A DNA stretch of 64,000 bases, taken from G965267425 sp965267425. Lineage in GTDB: Bacteria > Bacteroidota > Bacteroidia > Flavobacteriales_E > Vicingaceae. The notes beneath the pieces were generated by a model. It saw only the letters and a list, made by a program, of their open reading frames with translations. It ran no database searches and was not told where the DNA came from. The stretch is from assembly GCA_965267425.1 (NCBI GenBank), contig OZ253959.1, forward strand, positions 1,302,001 through 1,366,000, read 5' to 3'. Each line of letters opens with the position of its first letter. The stretch's first letter is position 1. Shown here one piece after another: positions 26,957 to 35,969 of the stretch. The translations under genes were made by a program, and so were the position numbers.

Positions 26957-28217
26957 AAATGAGGAGTGTTGGCAGCAGCTCTTTGAAGTGCATGACATTT
27001 TAAATGCAATTGAGCAACGGGGCTATTTTTATATTTCTTCTAACCAAATCAACCAGGTTCATCAAGCACGTTTGATGACGAAATTTGACACAATTCAGGC
27101 GCTTCCCGCTTTGTTCAAAGAACATTCCATCAACATTATTGCAGTGTCTAATGGACAATATCTCTTGTATCAAGATCCCAACATGACGCTTTATTCAGAA
27201 GTGAATATGGATTTAGAAGGTAAGCCCGAATTGTATGTGGAGGAAGAAATGCCTGAACTCGAGACACTTCAGTTTAGCTCAACCATGTCTGAATCATCTG
27301 CCATTGATTATGCGCATCATTCGGGGCTTTTGAATTCATGTTTTGGTGAAAGTCAGTTGATGTTAACAACGCGTGGGCGTTTTTTTTCCAAAGTTTTTGC
27401 TGTTCAACTTTCTGGGACCTTGAGTCAAGAAATCAAGTCGGTTCAGATTGAAGTGGATGCCGGATTTGAAGGGGAGAATGGTTTTCATATTGTGGAAGCC
27501 AAATGCGGTGTAAGAGAGTCGTTTAACATACGACAGTTGTATTTTCCATATCGGCATTTTTCTTCCATATTAAATAAACCTGTTTATTGCTGGCTCCTGT
27601 TATTTAGTGATGGTAGATATTACATGTACAGGTACGAATTTCTGGGTGATTCACTTGATTATCAAATTTCTGAAAGAAGGGTGTTTGAGTTGTCAACTCA
27701 AGTCAAGGATACATCAGTCGAAATCACAACGTTGATCGATGAAATTTATCCAATTGTGCCAGAAGTTCCCTTTCCTCAAGCAAACCAAGTGTCTAAGTTA
27801 TTGGATGCGGTCATTGCATTGTCACATCGTTCGTTGAATAAGGAAGGGTTGGCGACCTATTTTGAAATGGAAGAAAGGCAGGGGGATTATTATGGCAACG
27901 CGTTGAGATACTTGGGACTGGCTTCCAAAAATGAAGACTTTTTCGAATTGACGGACACGGGCATTGCGTTAACAGAGGCGTCAACTCAGTTGGAGCGTCA
28001 TATAGTATTGCTAAAAGGAATGTTAGGAACACACACCATGCATGAATTGATCAAAAGAAGGATTGAGAAAAAAGATATATCTCGTTCGTATATTCTTGAA
28101 TCCCTTAAACAAACAGGATTGCAGGATAGTACCATTCAAAGAAGAGCGCAAACCATTGCCTCTTGGTTAAATTGGGTGGAACAAACTTTTTTGTCCAAAC
28201 AGTTCACTTTATTTTGA
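26940..28217 (+). CDS. Type II restriction endonuclease, PD-(D/E)xK-like
   Basis: A 425-aa predicted restriction enzyme. The central part has the nuclease signature VDAGFEG...FHIVEAK, with Asp173, Glu186 and Lys188 in the D-x12-E-x-K arrangement of the PD-(D/E)xK superfamily. The N-terminal 100 residues look like a helical recognition or dimer domain, and the C-terminal third is rich in winged-helix-like helices (RRIEKKDISRSYILESLKQTG). It overlaps the methyltransferase gene by 17 bp, suggesting the methyltransferase is translated first. The specificity is probably the same short site as the D12 methylase; unproven. Confidence 0.8.
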   Translation: MSQQRKNEECWQQLFEVHDILNAIEQRGYFYISSNQINQVHQARLMTKFDTIQALPALFKEHSINIIAVSNGQYLLYQDPNMTLYSEVNMDLEGKPELYVEEEMPELETLQFSSTMSESSAIDYAHHSGLLNSCFGESQLMLTTRGRFFSKVFAVQLSGTLSQEIKSVQIEVDAGFEGENGFHIVEAKCGVRESFNIRQLYFPYRHFSSILNKPVYCWLLLFSDGRYYMYRYEFLGDSLDYQISERRVFELSTQVKDTSVEITTLIDEIYPIVPEVPFPQANQVSKLLDAVIALSHRSLNKEGLATYFEMEERQGDYYGNALRYLGLASKNEDFFELTDTGIALTEASTQLERHIVLLKGMLGTHTMHELIKRRIEKKDISRSYILESLKQTGLQDSTIQRRAQTIASWLNWVEQTFLSKQFTLF

Positions 28218-28257
28218 TTTTCCTTTCAATTTTCAGTTTTCTACTTTTACGATAGCG

Positions 28258-28671
28258 ATGAAAAAAGTAGCCATTCCGTTTATCATCATTATTTCGTCCA
28301 TGCTGTTGCTGTTTCGATTTGGCAGGTATCAAATCATTTCAGGGAGCCTGCAAACTGAATCGGTCATTGTCATCATATGTTTGGTCTTCTTCATGTTAGG
28401 TGTGTTCATTCATAAAAAGTATTTCAAAAAGAATGATGCTGATGATCCGATTGAAATTGATGCCCAAAAAATCAAGGAATTGGATTTACGTGAACGAGAG
28501 TTGGAAATTTTACACTTGATTGCCAAAGGGTTCAGTAATCAGGAGATTGGTGAACAGTTGTTTCTTTCTGAAAGCACAATTAAAACACATGTCAGCAATA
28601 TTTTATTAAAGTTGGATGCTCGCAGGAGAACCGAAGCGGTGCGTATTGCCCGGGAGCTGCAGTTGATTTGA
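28258..28671 (+). CDS. Membrane-anchored LuxR-type regulator
   Basis: A 137-aa protein with two hydrophobic segments at the N-terminus (residues 4-24 and 36-55) and a C-terminal LuxR/FixJ helix-turn-helix. The DNA-binding core is LREREILHLIAKGFSN-like, from about residue 75, with SESTIKTHVSNILLKL as recognition helix. There is no receiver domain. It is followed 95 bp later by a DUF4199 membrane protein, a frequent neighbour in Bacteroidota, so it may regulate that gene. The signal is unknown. Confidence 0.85.
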   Translation: MKKVAIPFIIIISSMLLLFRFGRYQIISGSLQTESVIVIICLVFFMLGVFIHKKYFKKNDADDPIEIDAQKIKELDLRERELEILHLIAKGFSNQEIGEQLFLSESTIKTHVSNILLKLDARRRTEAVRIARELQLI

Positions 28672-28766
28672 TGGTACATAAGTACTTTGAGCAAATTGGT
28701 ACTTTAGTATGAGGGGTTTTTTGTGCGTTGAACATTAATTTGAGCAAAATTTAAAATTTCAAAACG

Positions 28767-29288
28767 ATGAAAAAAGTGATTCTTCAATATGGATTCTTGT
28801 CCATTGTGTTTACGTGTATTTTCTTCTCCATTACCGTCAATTTCTTTGATAAACAAGACATGGGTTTACAAGAATTTTTTGGCTATGCCGGAATGTTTCT
28901 GTCCATGTTATTTGCTGTAGTGGGTATCTGGCACTATAGAGAAAAGGTTCTAGATGGCTCAATAACGTTAGGTAGAGCCTTTAAAATTGGACTCATCATA
29001 GCCTTATTTCCATCTTTATTTATTGGAATAGGTGATGTGTTGTATGTAAAATATGTATATCCGGAATTTTCTACCGACTACATGGAATACATGAAAAATG
29101 AAATGATAGAAAAGGGCATGCCAATGGAAGAAGTGGAAGTTTCAATTGCACAAATGCAACAGGATTTTGAAATGTTTAACAATCCATATTTTCAGTTTTT
29201 TATCATGTTCATTACTACTTTTCTGATAGGATTGATTGTGGTGGCCATTGCTAGTTACGTATTGGCAAAGAAGAAAAAAAGGGCATAA
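28767..29288 (+). CDS. DUF4199 membrane protein
   Basis: A 173-aa integral membrane protein with four hydrophobic segments (about residues 7-25, 38-57, 72-95 and 145-165). There is a loop HYREKVLDGSITLGRAFKIG between segments 2 and 3 and a charged Met/Glu-rich loop between 3 and 4. The first is the recognisable DUF4199 signature. Function unknown. It ends 3 bp before a terminator hairpin. Confidence 0.85.
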   Translation: MKKVILQYGFLSIVFTCIFFSITVNFFDKQDMGLQEFFGYAGMFLSMLFAVVGIWHYREKVLDGSITLGRAFKIGLIIALFPSLFIGIGDVLYVKYVYPEFSTDYMEYMKNEMIEKGMPMEEVEVSIAQMQQDFEMFNNPYFQFFIMFITTFLIGLIVVAIASYVLAKKKKRA

Positions 29289-29291
29289 AAA

Positions 29292-29321
29292 AAAGGCAAT
29301 ACGACGCAAAGTATTGCCTTT
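29292..29321 (+). terminator. Rho-independent terminator after the LuxR-DUF4199 pair
   Basis: AAAGGCAATAC (29292-29302) pairs perfectly with GTATTGCCTTT (29311-29321), an 11-bp stem with an 8-nt loop, 3 bp after the DUF4199 stop. The A-tract before and the T-run at the end of the stem form the usual signal. Confidence 0.8.
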
Positions 29322-29480
29322 AGACGAAACGACCTAATTGATCGACTAAAAATTAATTAGACGGAACTAAGGTATAAAAATCTTCGATGAAGCAATGGTT
29401 TTTTTCGACGAATTTTCAACTTCATCGTATTTAATTTTTCAACAACCCGATTAACTTGCAAGAAATTCTAAATTCGAGGC

Positions 29481-30377
29481 ATGTCGGGAAGGAATAAAAT
29501 TGTATTAGCCGGAGGTAGTGGTTCCATTGGACGATACCTAAAGCAAAGGTTGTCCAGAGATTATCAGGTTGTTATTTTATCCAGAAAGCCTTCCAATGGT
29601 GAAGTCTTTTGGGATGGTCAAACCCTTGGCGAATGGACATCAGAATTAGAGGGGACGTTGGCGGTCATCAATTTATCCGGTGCCAGTATTGAGAAAAGAC
29701 ATACATCCAAGTACAAAGAGCAAATAATTCAATCCAGAGTTCTTCCTACCAAAATATTGTGTGAAGCCATAGGTCAGTTAAATATTCCTGTTGCCAAATG
29801 GATCAATGCTTCAGGAATTGGAATTTATGGAAACAGTGGACAGCTGAAAAATGAAAGTGGAGCCTTAGGAGATGATTTTGTGGCAGAGGTATGTAAGAAA
29901 TGGGAGCGTGAAATTGACGTTTGTTCTTGCGGTCAAACGAAAAAATATGTTCTGAGAATTGCTCCGGTCTTGATGCAATCTGCCGGATTATTAAAACCAT
30001 TGATTGCCACCACAAAATTGGGATTAGGTGGGAAGATGGGATCTGGAAACAATTACATGAGTTGGGTTCATATTCAAGATATATGTGCTATCGTAGAGGC
30101 ATGTTTAACCGATGTTTTGTCACCAGGAATTATGAATGCTGTTGCTCCTCAAGCTGTTACAAATAAAGAATTCATGTCAACCTTGCGTAAGACCTGGAAT
30201 GTTCCATTTGGCTTACCTTCTCCAGAGTTTGCTATCAAGCTTGGCGCTTTGGCACAAGGGATGGAACCATCGTTAATCTTCTCCAATCAACGGATTCATT
30301 CATCTGTGATTCCAGAAGATCTATTTCAGTTTCAAGCCTTGGATGCCGCTTTGCAAAACCTTAAAGGAACCGAATAG
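29481..30377 (+). CDS. TIGR01777/YfcH-type NAD-dependent epimerase-like protein
   Basis: A 298-aa extended-SDR protein. The Rossmann motif is VLAGGSGSIGRYLK, followed by the family blocks WDGQTLGEWTSELEGTLAVINLSGASI and RVLPTKILCEAI. The region KWINASGIGIYGNSG holds the active-site tyrosine area and GGKMGSGNNYMSWVHIQDIC is the TIGR01777 signature. The reaction is not established for the family. Its stop abuts (1 bp) the stop of the convergent DUF2461 gene. Confidence 0.92.
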   Translation: MSGRNKIVLAGGSGSIGRYLKQRLSRDYQVVILSRKPSNGEVFWDGQTLGEWTSELEGTLAVINLSGASIEKRHTSKYKEQIIQSRVLPTKILCEAIGQLNIPVAKWINASGIGIYGNSGQLKNESGALGDDFVAEVCKKWEREIDVCSCGQTKKYVLRIAPVLMQSAGLLKPLIATTKLGLGGKMGSGNNYMSWVHIQDICAIVEACLTDVLSPGIMNAVAPQAVTNKEFMSTLRKTWNVPFGLPSPEFAIKLGALAQGMEPSLIFSNQRIHSSVIPEDLFQFQALDAALQNLKGTE

Positions 30378-31031
30378 TTATCTACCTCTGTTTAAGAATG
30401 CTGAAAAAGGTTGGAGTGCTTTAAACACTTTGCCAGTGTGGTCCACAAATTTTTCGTTCAACAACATTTTATCATCCAGGTCATGCACAGCCAGAAAACT
30501 TTTGTGGCGCAATAAGTCTATGTGGGGATGATCTTTTGGGTATCCCTTCGGTGTAGTTTTGAGTTGCTCTCCTCGAAGGTTGCCGAAATAAGTTTGAAAT
30601 TCTTTGGACCCTATGATCTTTAGAAAATCATTGGCGTTGTAATCAATTTCTTGACGAATGGCATTGATCCAATCTGATGGTGGTAAATGCGCTCCTCCAG
30701 CCAAAAAAGATTTTCCGGGTTCAATTCTAAGGTAATATCCGGCTTTGGCATGTTCTGATTTTCTACCACCTTCAATGATATGGGCTCCAAAGTAGGTTTG
30801 ATATGGTGTTTTGTCTTTGGAAAAACGAATGTCCCGGTAGATTCTCAACATACAATCCTTGGCTGTTAGATTTGATACGGAAGCATCAAATTTAGCAATG
30901 GAAGCAATGATGCCTTCTATGGTTTCAGCGAACTCGGCATGTGCTTCCTGATAGGTTTTTTTATTTTCATTGAACCAATCACGGTTATTGTTTTTAGCAA
31001 GGTTCTTTAAGAAGGAATGTACTTTTTTCAT
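30378..31031 (-). CDS. DUF2461 (TIGR02453) protein
   Basis: A 217-aa cytosolic protein of the DUF2461 family. The start NLAKNNNRDWFNENKKTYQEA and the blocks RIYRDIRFSKDKTPYQTYFGAHI and GYYLRIEPGKSFLAGGAHLPP are the family hallmarks. No catalytic mechanism is known. It is 5 bp downstream of a TfoX-like gene and together with the VOC gene forms a three-gene minus-strand cluster. Confidence 0.92.
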   Translation of the reverse strand: MKKVHSFLKNLAKNNNRDWFNENKKTYQEAHAEFAETIEGIIASIAKFDASVSNLTAKDCMLRIYRDIRFSKDKTPYQTYFGAHIIEGGRKSEHAKAGYYLRIEPGKSFLAGGAHLPPSDWINAIRQEIDYNANDFLKIIGSKEFQTYFGNLRGEQLKTTPKGYPKDHPHIDLLRHKSFLAVHDLDDKMLLNEKFVDHTGKVFKALQPFSAFLNRGR

Positions 31032-31036
31032 GTTGA

Positions 31037-31339
31037 TTACATTTTGTCGTAAGCCAATACAGCTAAGAATTTCCAGTGTTCATTGTGTTCAGAAGGAATC
31101 ACCCACCAGTCTTTCATCGGTGGCTTGTTTTTAAATGGGTTAAGCAATGTGGCATTGTGAATATTGTATTCTTTTGGATTGAAATCGAAGCCTAACCGAA
31201 ACACCATTTCGTCATCATAGGCAAAACAAAAGACTTTACCGTTTTTCTTGATGGCTTCAGAACTCATCATTTTTCCAGGAGTACAATTTTCAAATTGTGA
31301 TGTTAGTTCGGAAGAAATATCTTCAAATTGCATAATCAT
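31037..31339 (-). CDS. TfoX N-terminal-domain-like small protein
   Basis: About 100 aa. The pattern GKMMSSEAIKKNGKVFCFAYDDEMVFRLG followed later by NPFKNKPPMKDWWVIPSEH resembles the TfoX N-terminal domain (KMFG...NGKxFA...MKEWVxVP). An in-frame ATG further upstream (31369) would add ten residues that do not fit the family, so I favour the start at 31339. It lies between the DUF2461 and VOC genes on the same strand. Function unknown. Confidence 0.6.
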   Translation of the reverse strand: MIMQFEDISSELTSQFENCTPGKMMSSEAIKKNGKVFCFAYDDEMVFRLGFDFNPKEYNIHNATLLNPFKNKPPMKDWWVIPSEHNEHWKFLAVLAYDKM

Positions 31340-31379
31340 AGTAAAGTGCTGTGCGCTTGAACAGCGCACAGCAAAGGTT

Positions 31380-31745
31380 TTAATTCATTGAATGAAGAGC
31401 AACACGGTTGCCTTCTGTATCTTTGAACCATGCGATGAATCCATTTTCACCAATGGCGGTTTTAGGCATGATGACAGCGCCACCAGCAGCTTCAACTCGT
31501 GACAATGGATCGGATAAATCTTCTCCGCCATTCAGGTATACCAGTGAACCCGATTCACTTGGTGTATATCCTTCACCTTTAATGATGCATCCACCCACAC
31601 CTTTTTCATCGGAAGGGAAAAAGGCCATAAGTGCACCGTTCATTTCCATGGATTGTAAATCCGCTTTTAATACTTCGTTGTAAAATTTGATGGCTCGTTC
31701 AAAATTGTTTGAAGGAAGCTCGAACCAGTTAATTGCATTTGACAT
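31380..31745 (-). CDS. VOC (glyoxalase-fold) family protein
   Basis: A 121-aa vicinal-oxygen-chelate domain protein. The start NWFELPSNNFERAIKFYNEVL and the second half VEAAGGAVIMPKTAIGENGFIAWFKDTEGNRVALH show the paired beta-alpha-beta-beta-beta modules. Metal-ligand residues are ambiguous, so enzymatic activity cannot be assigned. It is the first gene of the three-gene minus-strand cluster with the TfoX-like and DUF2461 genes. Confidence 0.85.
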   Translation of the reverse strand: MSNAINWFELPSNNFERAIKFYNEVLKADLQSMEMNGALMAFFPSDEKGVGGCIIKGEGYTPSESGSLVYLNGGEDLSDPLSRVEAAGGAVIMPKTAIGENGFIAWFKDTEGNRVALHSMN

Positions 31746-31917
31746 GATTGTAGGTTTTTAATGATTTGATGGCTAATGTACAAGAGGTCTTCTGTTTGAG
31801 CAACGTAAAATTTGCAAAAACGTATAATCAAAAATGTAATAATAAAGTTATAAATAATTAAATATCAACTGTATAATGAAAAAAATAATATATTCTAAAA
31901 GGTATTATCTTTAGGCC

Positions 31918-33360
31918 ATGGAAACATTGATTTCATTGGTACATTCATTGTCCGGACCTGAAAAAAGGTATGTTAAAAAGTACGTTCAGATGCATAAGGA
32001 CAATGGATATACGGCCGAATTGTTTGAAACCGTGTGTCGAAAATCGGTATTGGAGAAGGGACGATTTACTTTCAAGGGCAAACCTGGTGTCAAACAAGAA
32101 CAATTGCATGTCATTAAATACCAGTTAAGAGATACCATCTTAAAGGCACTGCAACATTTTCATCAAAAGGATTCCATACAATCCTTGCATCTTGCCGATA
32201 TGCAATACTTGCCTATTTTGTATGATAAGGAGCAATATGACCTGGGATTTAAGATATTGAAACGAGCAGAGGAGCGGGCCTTTAAAAATGAAATGTTCCA
32301 AGGACTGGTTGAAATTTTTGAATGGAAGAGGAAATTTGTTCAGGCTCAAAATCCTTCTGAGTTCAATGCCATTATATCCATTGTAGAAGAACAACGTAAG
32401 GTCATAGAAACGGTTTCTGCTGAGAATTATCATTGGCAAAAAGCCCTGGAGGTTTCAAGCATATTTTTCAACCGAGCATCCTTTGATGCAAACAAAATCC
32501 TATCGCAACTTGGCAAAGCCCCTTCGTTACAAGCCAATGTTCTTCAGCATTTTATTCTGATGCAGGTTGAATTGATGCGTTCGGATCAAGCAAAGGCAAT
32601 ATCTACCATGAAGCAATTGGTGAAGGAATTCGAAAATAATAAAGTGTTGTTGAGCAAGGATCCTGGAATGTATATGTCAACAGTTAATAATCTTGCCGGG
32701 CTCGTTTTGATGTCTGGAGATTTTAAAGGAGCACTTGAGTTGATACATCATTCAAGAGAAATATATCGTATCGAATTATCCAAGCATAAAAGTCGTAGGT
32801 ATATGAAATCGCTGTTGAGGAGTTATAATGTGGAGCTGGAAATTCTCAGAGATGGTCACAACTATTCTTTGGCCATTCCAGTCATTGAGGAAATCGCTTC
32901 CTTTATTCATGACAGAAAAACACATGTTCCGGTATCTTATTTTATCTCCTTTAGTTTTCAAATTGCCTACATATTGTTCAAAACGGGACAATTAAAAGAA
33001 GCGTTGCAGTGGATCAATGGCATACTTACTTTCTCAGATCGCAAAGTGCGCATTGATTTGCAAGCCATGGCAAGGATATTAAATCTGATGATTCATTTTG
33101 AACGACAGAATCATTTTGTGTTGCGCTATTTTGTGGACAATACCCGGCGGTTCTTTAACAAGTACAGAAAACCTTTACCAGCGGAACGGGAATTGATGTC
33201 GTTTTTCGCCAAAGCGGGTTTGTTGACACCCGAGCAACGAAATGAACATCTTTCTAAGTTAAAAGGGCGATATGAGTCATTGCAAATACAACAACCACAA
33301 AATCATTTGTTTGGCTATCTCGATATCATGCACTGGATTGATTCCAGGTTGGCTGCTTAA
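31918..33360 (+). CDS. Hypothetical helical-repeat protein (TPR-like)
   Basis: A 480-aa cytosolic protein, almost wholly alpha-helical, with pairs of helices such as YDLGFKILKRAEERAFKNEMF, PGMYMSTVNNLAGLVLMSGDF and ALELIHHSREIYRIE that recall tetratricopeptide repeats. The N-terminus METLISLVHSLSGPEKRYVKKYV is conserved-looking. No enzyme motif is seen. A candidate -7 box TATCTTTA lies just upstream (31905-31912). Its stop overlaps that of the YfhO gene by 4 bp. Function unknown; I do not recognise a named family. Confidence 0.6.
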   Translation: METLISLVHSLSGPEKRYVKKYVQMHKDNGYTAELFETVCRKSVLEKGRFTFKGKPGVKQEQLHVIKYQLRDTILKALQHFHQKDSIQSLHLADMQYLPILYDKEQYDLGFKILKRAEERAFKNEMFQGLVEIFEWKRKFVQAQNPSEFNAIISIVEEQRKVIETVSAENYHWQKALEVSSIFFNRASFDANKILSQLGKAPSLQANVLQHFILMQVELMRSDQAKAISTMKQLVKEFENNKVLLSKDPGMYMSTVNNLAGLVLMSGDFKGALELIHHSREIYRIELSKHKSRRYMKSLLRSYNVELEILRDGHNYSLAIPVIEEIASFIHDRKTHVPVSYFISFSFQIAYILFKTGQLKEALQWINGILTFSDRKVRIDLQAMARILNLMIHFERQNHFVLRYFVDNTRRFFNKYRKPLPAERELMSFFAKAGLLTPEQRNEHLSKLKGRYESLQIQQPQNHLFGYLDIMHWIDSRLAA

Positions 33361-35810
33361 CTTTCTTGAGTGTCGTTAGAAGGATTTTTCAAAGACTTGT
33401 ATATGCCAATGGCCATAAATAAGAGCAATACGGCAGAGGCTCCATATGCCATTCTTGCCGCTTGTTGGTATTTTTTCGGTTCAAATCGGAACACGATTTC
33501 GTGTTTCCCTTCAGGAACTTTCATTGCCCTTAATACATAATTGGCTCTGAAATGGGGGACAAGCTGACCATCTAAATAGGCATTCCATCCATCATCATAG
33601 AAGATTTCTGAAAAAACAACTGTCCTTTCTCCAGGGATATCCACATCGTAAGTCAATTCGTTGCTTTTGAACGTACGTAAGAAGATGTTTCCAGAAACAG
33701 AGGTATCTGCAACAACGCCAGCTACATCTTTGAAACGCTGATCCACCACTGCAACATTGGAGGGATCGAAACCATTTAATGCCTTGATTTCTTCATCAGC
33801 ATTGTTCACGTACTGAATGGATTTTACAAACCAAGCATTTCCCAACGCATCGGGATTTCTACTTGCCTGTGGTTGTCTATTTTGACCTGGCTGAATGACG
33901 TATTTGGCGTTCAACATGTTAAGTACAGCCAGGTTGTTTCTACCAATATGCCTTTCAATCAATTCCTGGTAACGCTGCAATTTTGCTGCATGATATCCAC
34001 CAATCGATTTGTGGTAAAACGAAGTGCTGGCGTCGTTAAACGTATTCACCGCCAGATTGAGCACCCGATAATGGATGTCCGGATCTGCCAGTATTTGTTG
34101 ATCTGCCTGCGTAGGAACGTAGGTTTCGAATCGTTCTTTTTTTACAAAATTGTCGTGGTTGAGGTATCGCTTATTGATGAACCACAAATCGCCAACAGCC
34201 AATACGGCGACACCTACCAATGCTACTGTTTTGTTAATTTTCTTTTGAACAAAGAGATAGATCATTCCCGCTGCCAATAACAACAATAAAAATGAGCGCC
34301 AGGCATCTTGTTTTACTAACTCTTGTCGAGCCAATTCCATATTGTAATAGAGGTCGTCTTTTTGTTGTTGTGCCCAGCCTGCTTTGGATACTTGACTTTC
34401 AATTTGTTGAAATTCTGTGTCAGAAATAAATTCGTTGAACGTACTTGGAGAAACGTAAATAATGAAAACCAGCCCTATCATAGCTCCTGAAATCATTAGG
34501 AATTTTTTTACCTGATTCTCCAGTAAATCTTGATTTTTGAGCAGCCTGTCTAGAAATAAAATTCCTAATAACGGAACTAAAAATTCCGGCAAAACCAGCC
34601 ACATGAGTACCACCCTGAACTTGTTGTATAAGGGAACGTTGTCGATAAAAAAGTCGGTAAGTCCCATGAAGTTTCTTCCCCAAGCCAACATCACTGCCAA
34701 AATAACGGGGGCAAGAATTACCCAGCGAATTTTATCACGGTAAAAGAATAATGCCAATACGAATAAATAAAGGGCAACGACTCCCATGTAGTTGGGTCCA
34801 GAAGTAAATGGTTGTGTTCCAAAATATTGAGGCATGCTTCCGACTACCTGTCTGTATTGTGGATCTACAACTTTCATTGCCTCTTTGTCTGAAGAAATGG
34901 GATCGGAAGAACTTCCACCTTTAAAATTGGGCACGAGAAAATTCAATGTTTCGCCCATGCCATAACTCCATCGGGTAATGTAGTCTTTGTCCAATCCATC
35001 CGATTGATCGGCTTCCGTTGTTGCTGTGAGCTCGGACTTACCTCGAATGGTATGTTTTGAATAATCATAGGTAAGCCATAAGTTCCCTATGTTCATGAGC
35101 ACCCCTAAAAGTACACCAACAGCAACAATGCCGGATACTTTGGCAAAATGCAAAAGTTCTCCGGCCTTTTGAAATTTTATGAATTTGTAGATAAATACTG
35201 CCAGCAAAAAGTAAGCGAAGTAGTAGGTTATCTGAACGTGATTGGCGGCCAATTCAATGCCAAAAAATGCCGTCCATAACAAACCTCCCAGCAGGTATTT
35301 TTTTCGAAACAGTAAAATGATGCTCAATAACATCGGAGAATAATAGCTAATGGCTACCATTTTAGATGTATGTCCTGCTTCGAGTATTTGAAAGAAATAG
35401 GAGGAAAAGGCAAAGAGCAGTGCTCCCAAAACAGCGGACCATTGTGCTACCCCCATCACCAAAAGCAACGCATAAAACCCGAGCATGAGGATGAACAATT
35501 TATCTGCGGGTCTGGGCAATCCAAAACGTAGCATTTCTTTCATTTGCATGGCCAGGTTTCCTTTATAGATAACGGAAATTTGGTAGGCGGGCATTCCTGA
35601 AAACATGGCATTGGTCCAAAGTGGTTCATCACCATGTTTCTCTCTAAAGTCTGCAATTTCTTTGGACATTCCTTTGTGCTGTCGGATATCTCCCTGATTG
35701 ATTTTTTTACCTTGAAATGCTGGAGTAAATAGGATGATTAAAACCACCAAAAAAAGCAACGCAACCAATAGATGAGGTCGAATTGTTCCAAAAATTTCTT
35801 TTACGTTCAT
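33357..35810 (-). CDS. YfhO-family large membrane protein
   Basis: An 817-aa polytopic inner-membrane protein with about 12-14 hydrophobic segments. Large extracytoplasmic stretches lie between them, including one with LWTNAMFSGMPAYQISVIYKG. The C-terminal domain (EIFYDDGWNAYLDGQLVPHFRANYVLRAMKVPEGKHEIVFRFEP) is the signature ending of YfhO proteins, related to glycosyltransferase-like polyprenyl-sugar enzymes. The start is placed at ATG 35808-35810; an upstream in-frame ATG adds 11 less plausible residues. The substrate is unknown. Confidence 0.9.
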   Translation of the reverse strand: MNVKEIFGTIRPHLLVALLFLVVLIILFTPAFQGKKINQGDIRQHKGMSKEIADFREKHGDEPLWTNAMFSGMPAYQISVIYKGNLAMQMKEMLRFGLPRPADKLFILMLGFYALLLVMGVAQWSAVLGALLFAFSSYFFQILEAGHTSKMVAISYYSPMLLSIILLFRKKYLLGGLLWTAFFGIELAANHVQITYYFAYFLLAVFIYKFIKFQKAGELLHFAKVSGIVAVGVLLGVLMNIGNLWLTYDYSKHTIRGKSELTATTEADQSDGLDKDYITRWSYGMGETLNFLVPNFKGGSSSDPISSDKEAMKVVDPQYRQVVGSMPQYFGTQPFTSGPNYMGVVALYLFVLALFFYRDKIRWVILAPVILAVMLAWGRNFMGLTDFFIDNVPLYNKFRVVLMWLVLPEFLVPLLGILFLDRLLKNQDLLENQVKKFLMISGAMIGLVFIIYVSPSTFNEFISDTEFQQIESQVSKAGWAQQQKDDLYYNMELARQELVKQDAWRSFLLLLLAAGMIYLFVQKKINKTVALVGVAVLAVGDLWFINKRYLNHDNFVKKERFETYVPTQADQQILADPDIHYRVLNLAVNTFNDASTSFYHKSIGGYHAAKLQRYQELIERHIGRNNLAVLNMLNAKYVIQPGQNRQPQASRNPDALGNAWFVKSIQYVNNADEEIKALNGFDPSNVAVVDQRFKDVAGVVADTSVSGNIFLRTFKSNELTYDVDIPGERTVVFSEIFYDDGWNAYLDGQLVPHFRANYVLRAMKVPEGKHEIVFRFEPKKYQQAARMAYGASAVLLLFMAIGIYKSLKNPSNDTQES

Positions 35811-35969
35811 ATCTGCTATTGTTGAAATCGGAGTAGCGAACACAAGTTTACTTGATCCTGTCCATATTCTGGTAAATCAATCTTAAAAAAGGTTCAATTT
35901 CCGAATATAGTTGAATAATTTTATTTGCTTGAATTTGCCGGATTAAATATCGGTGGAAAGTCGAATCTT

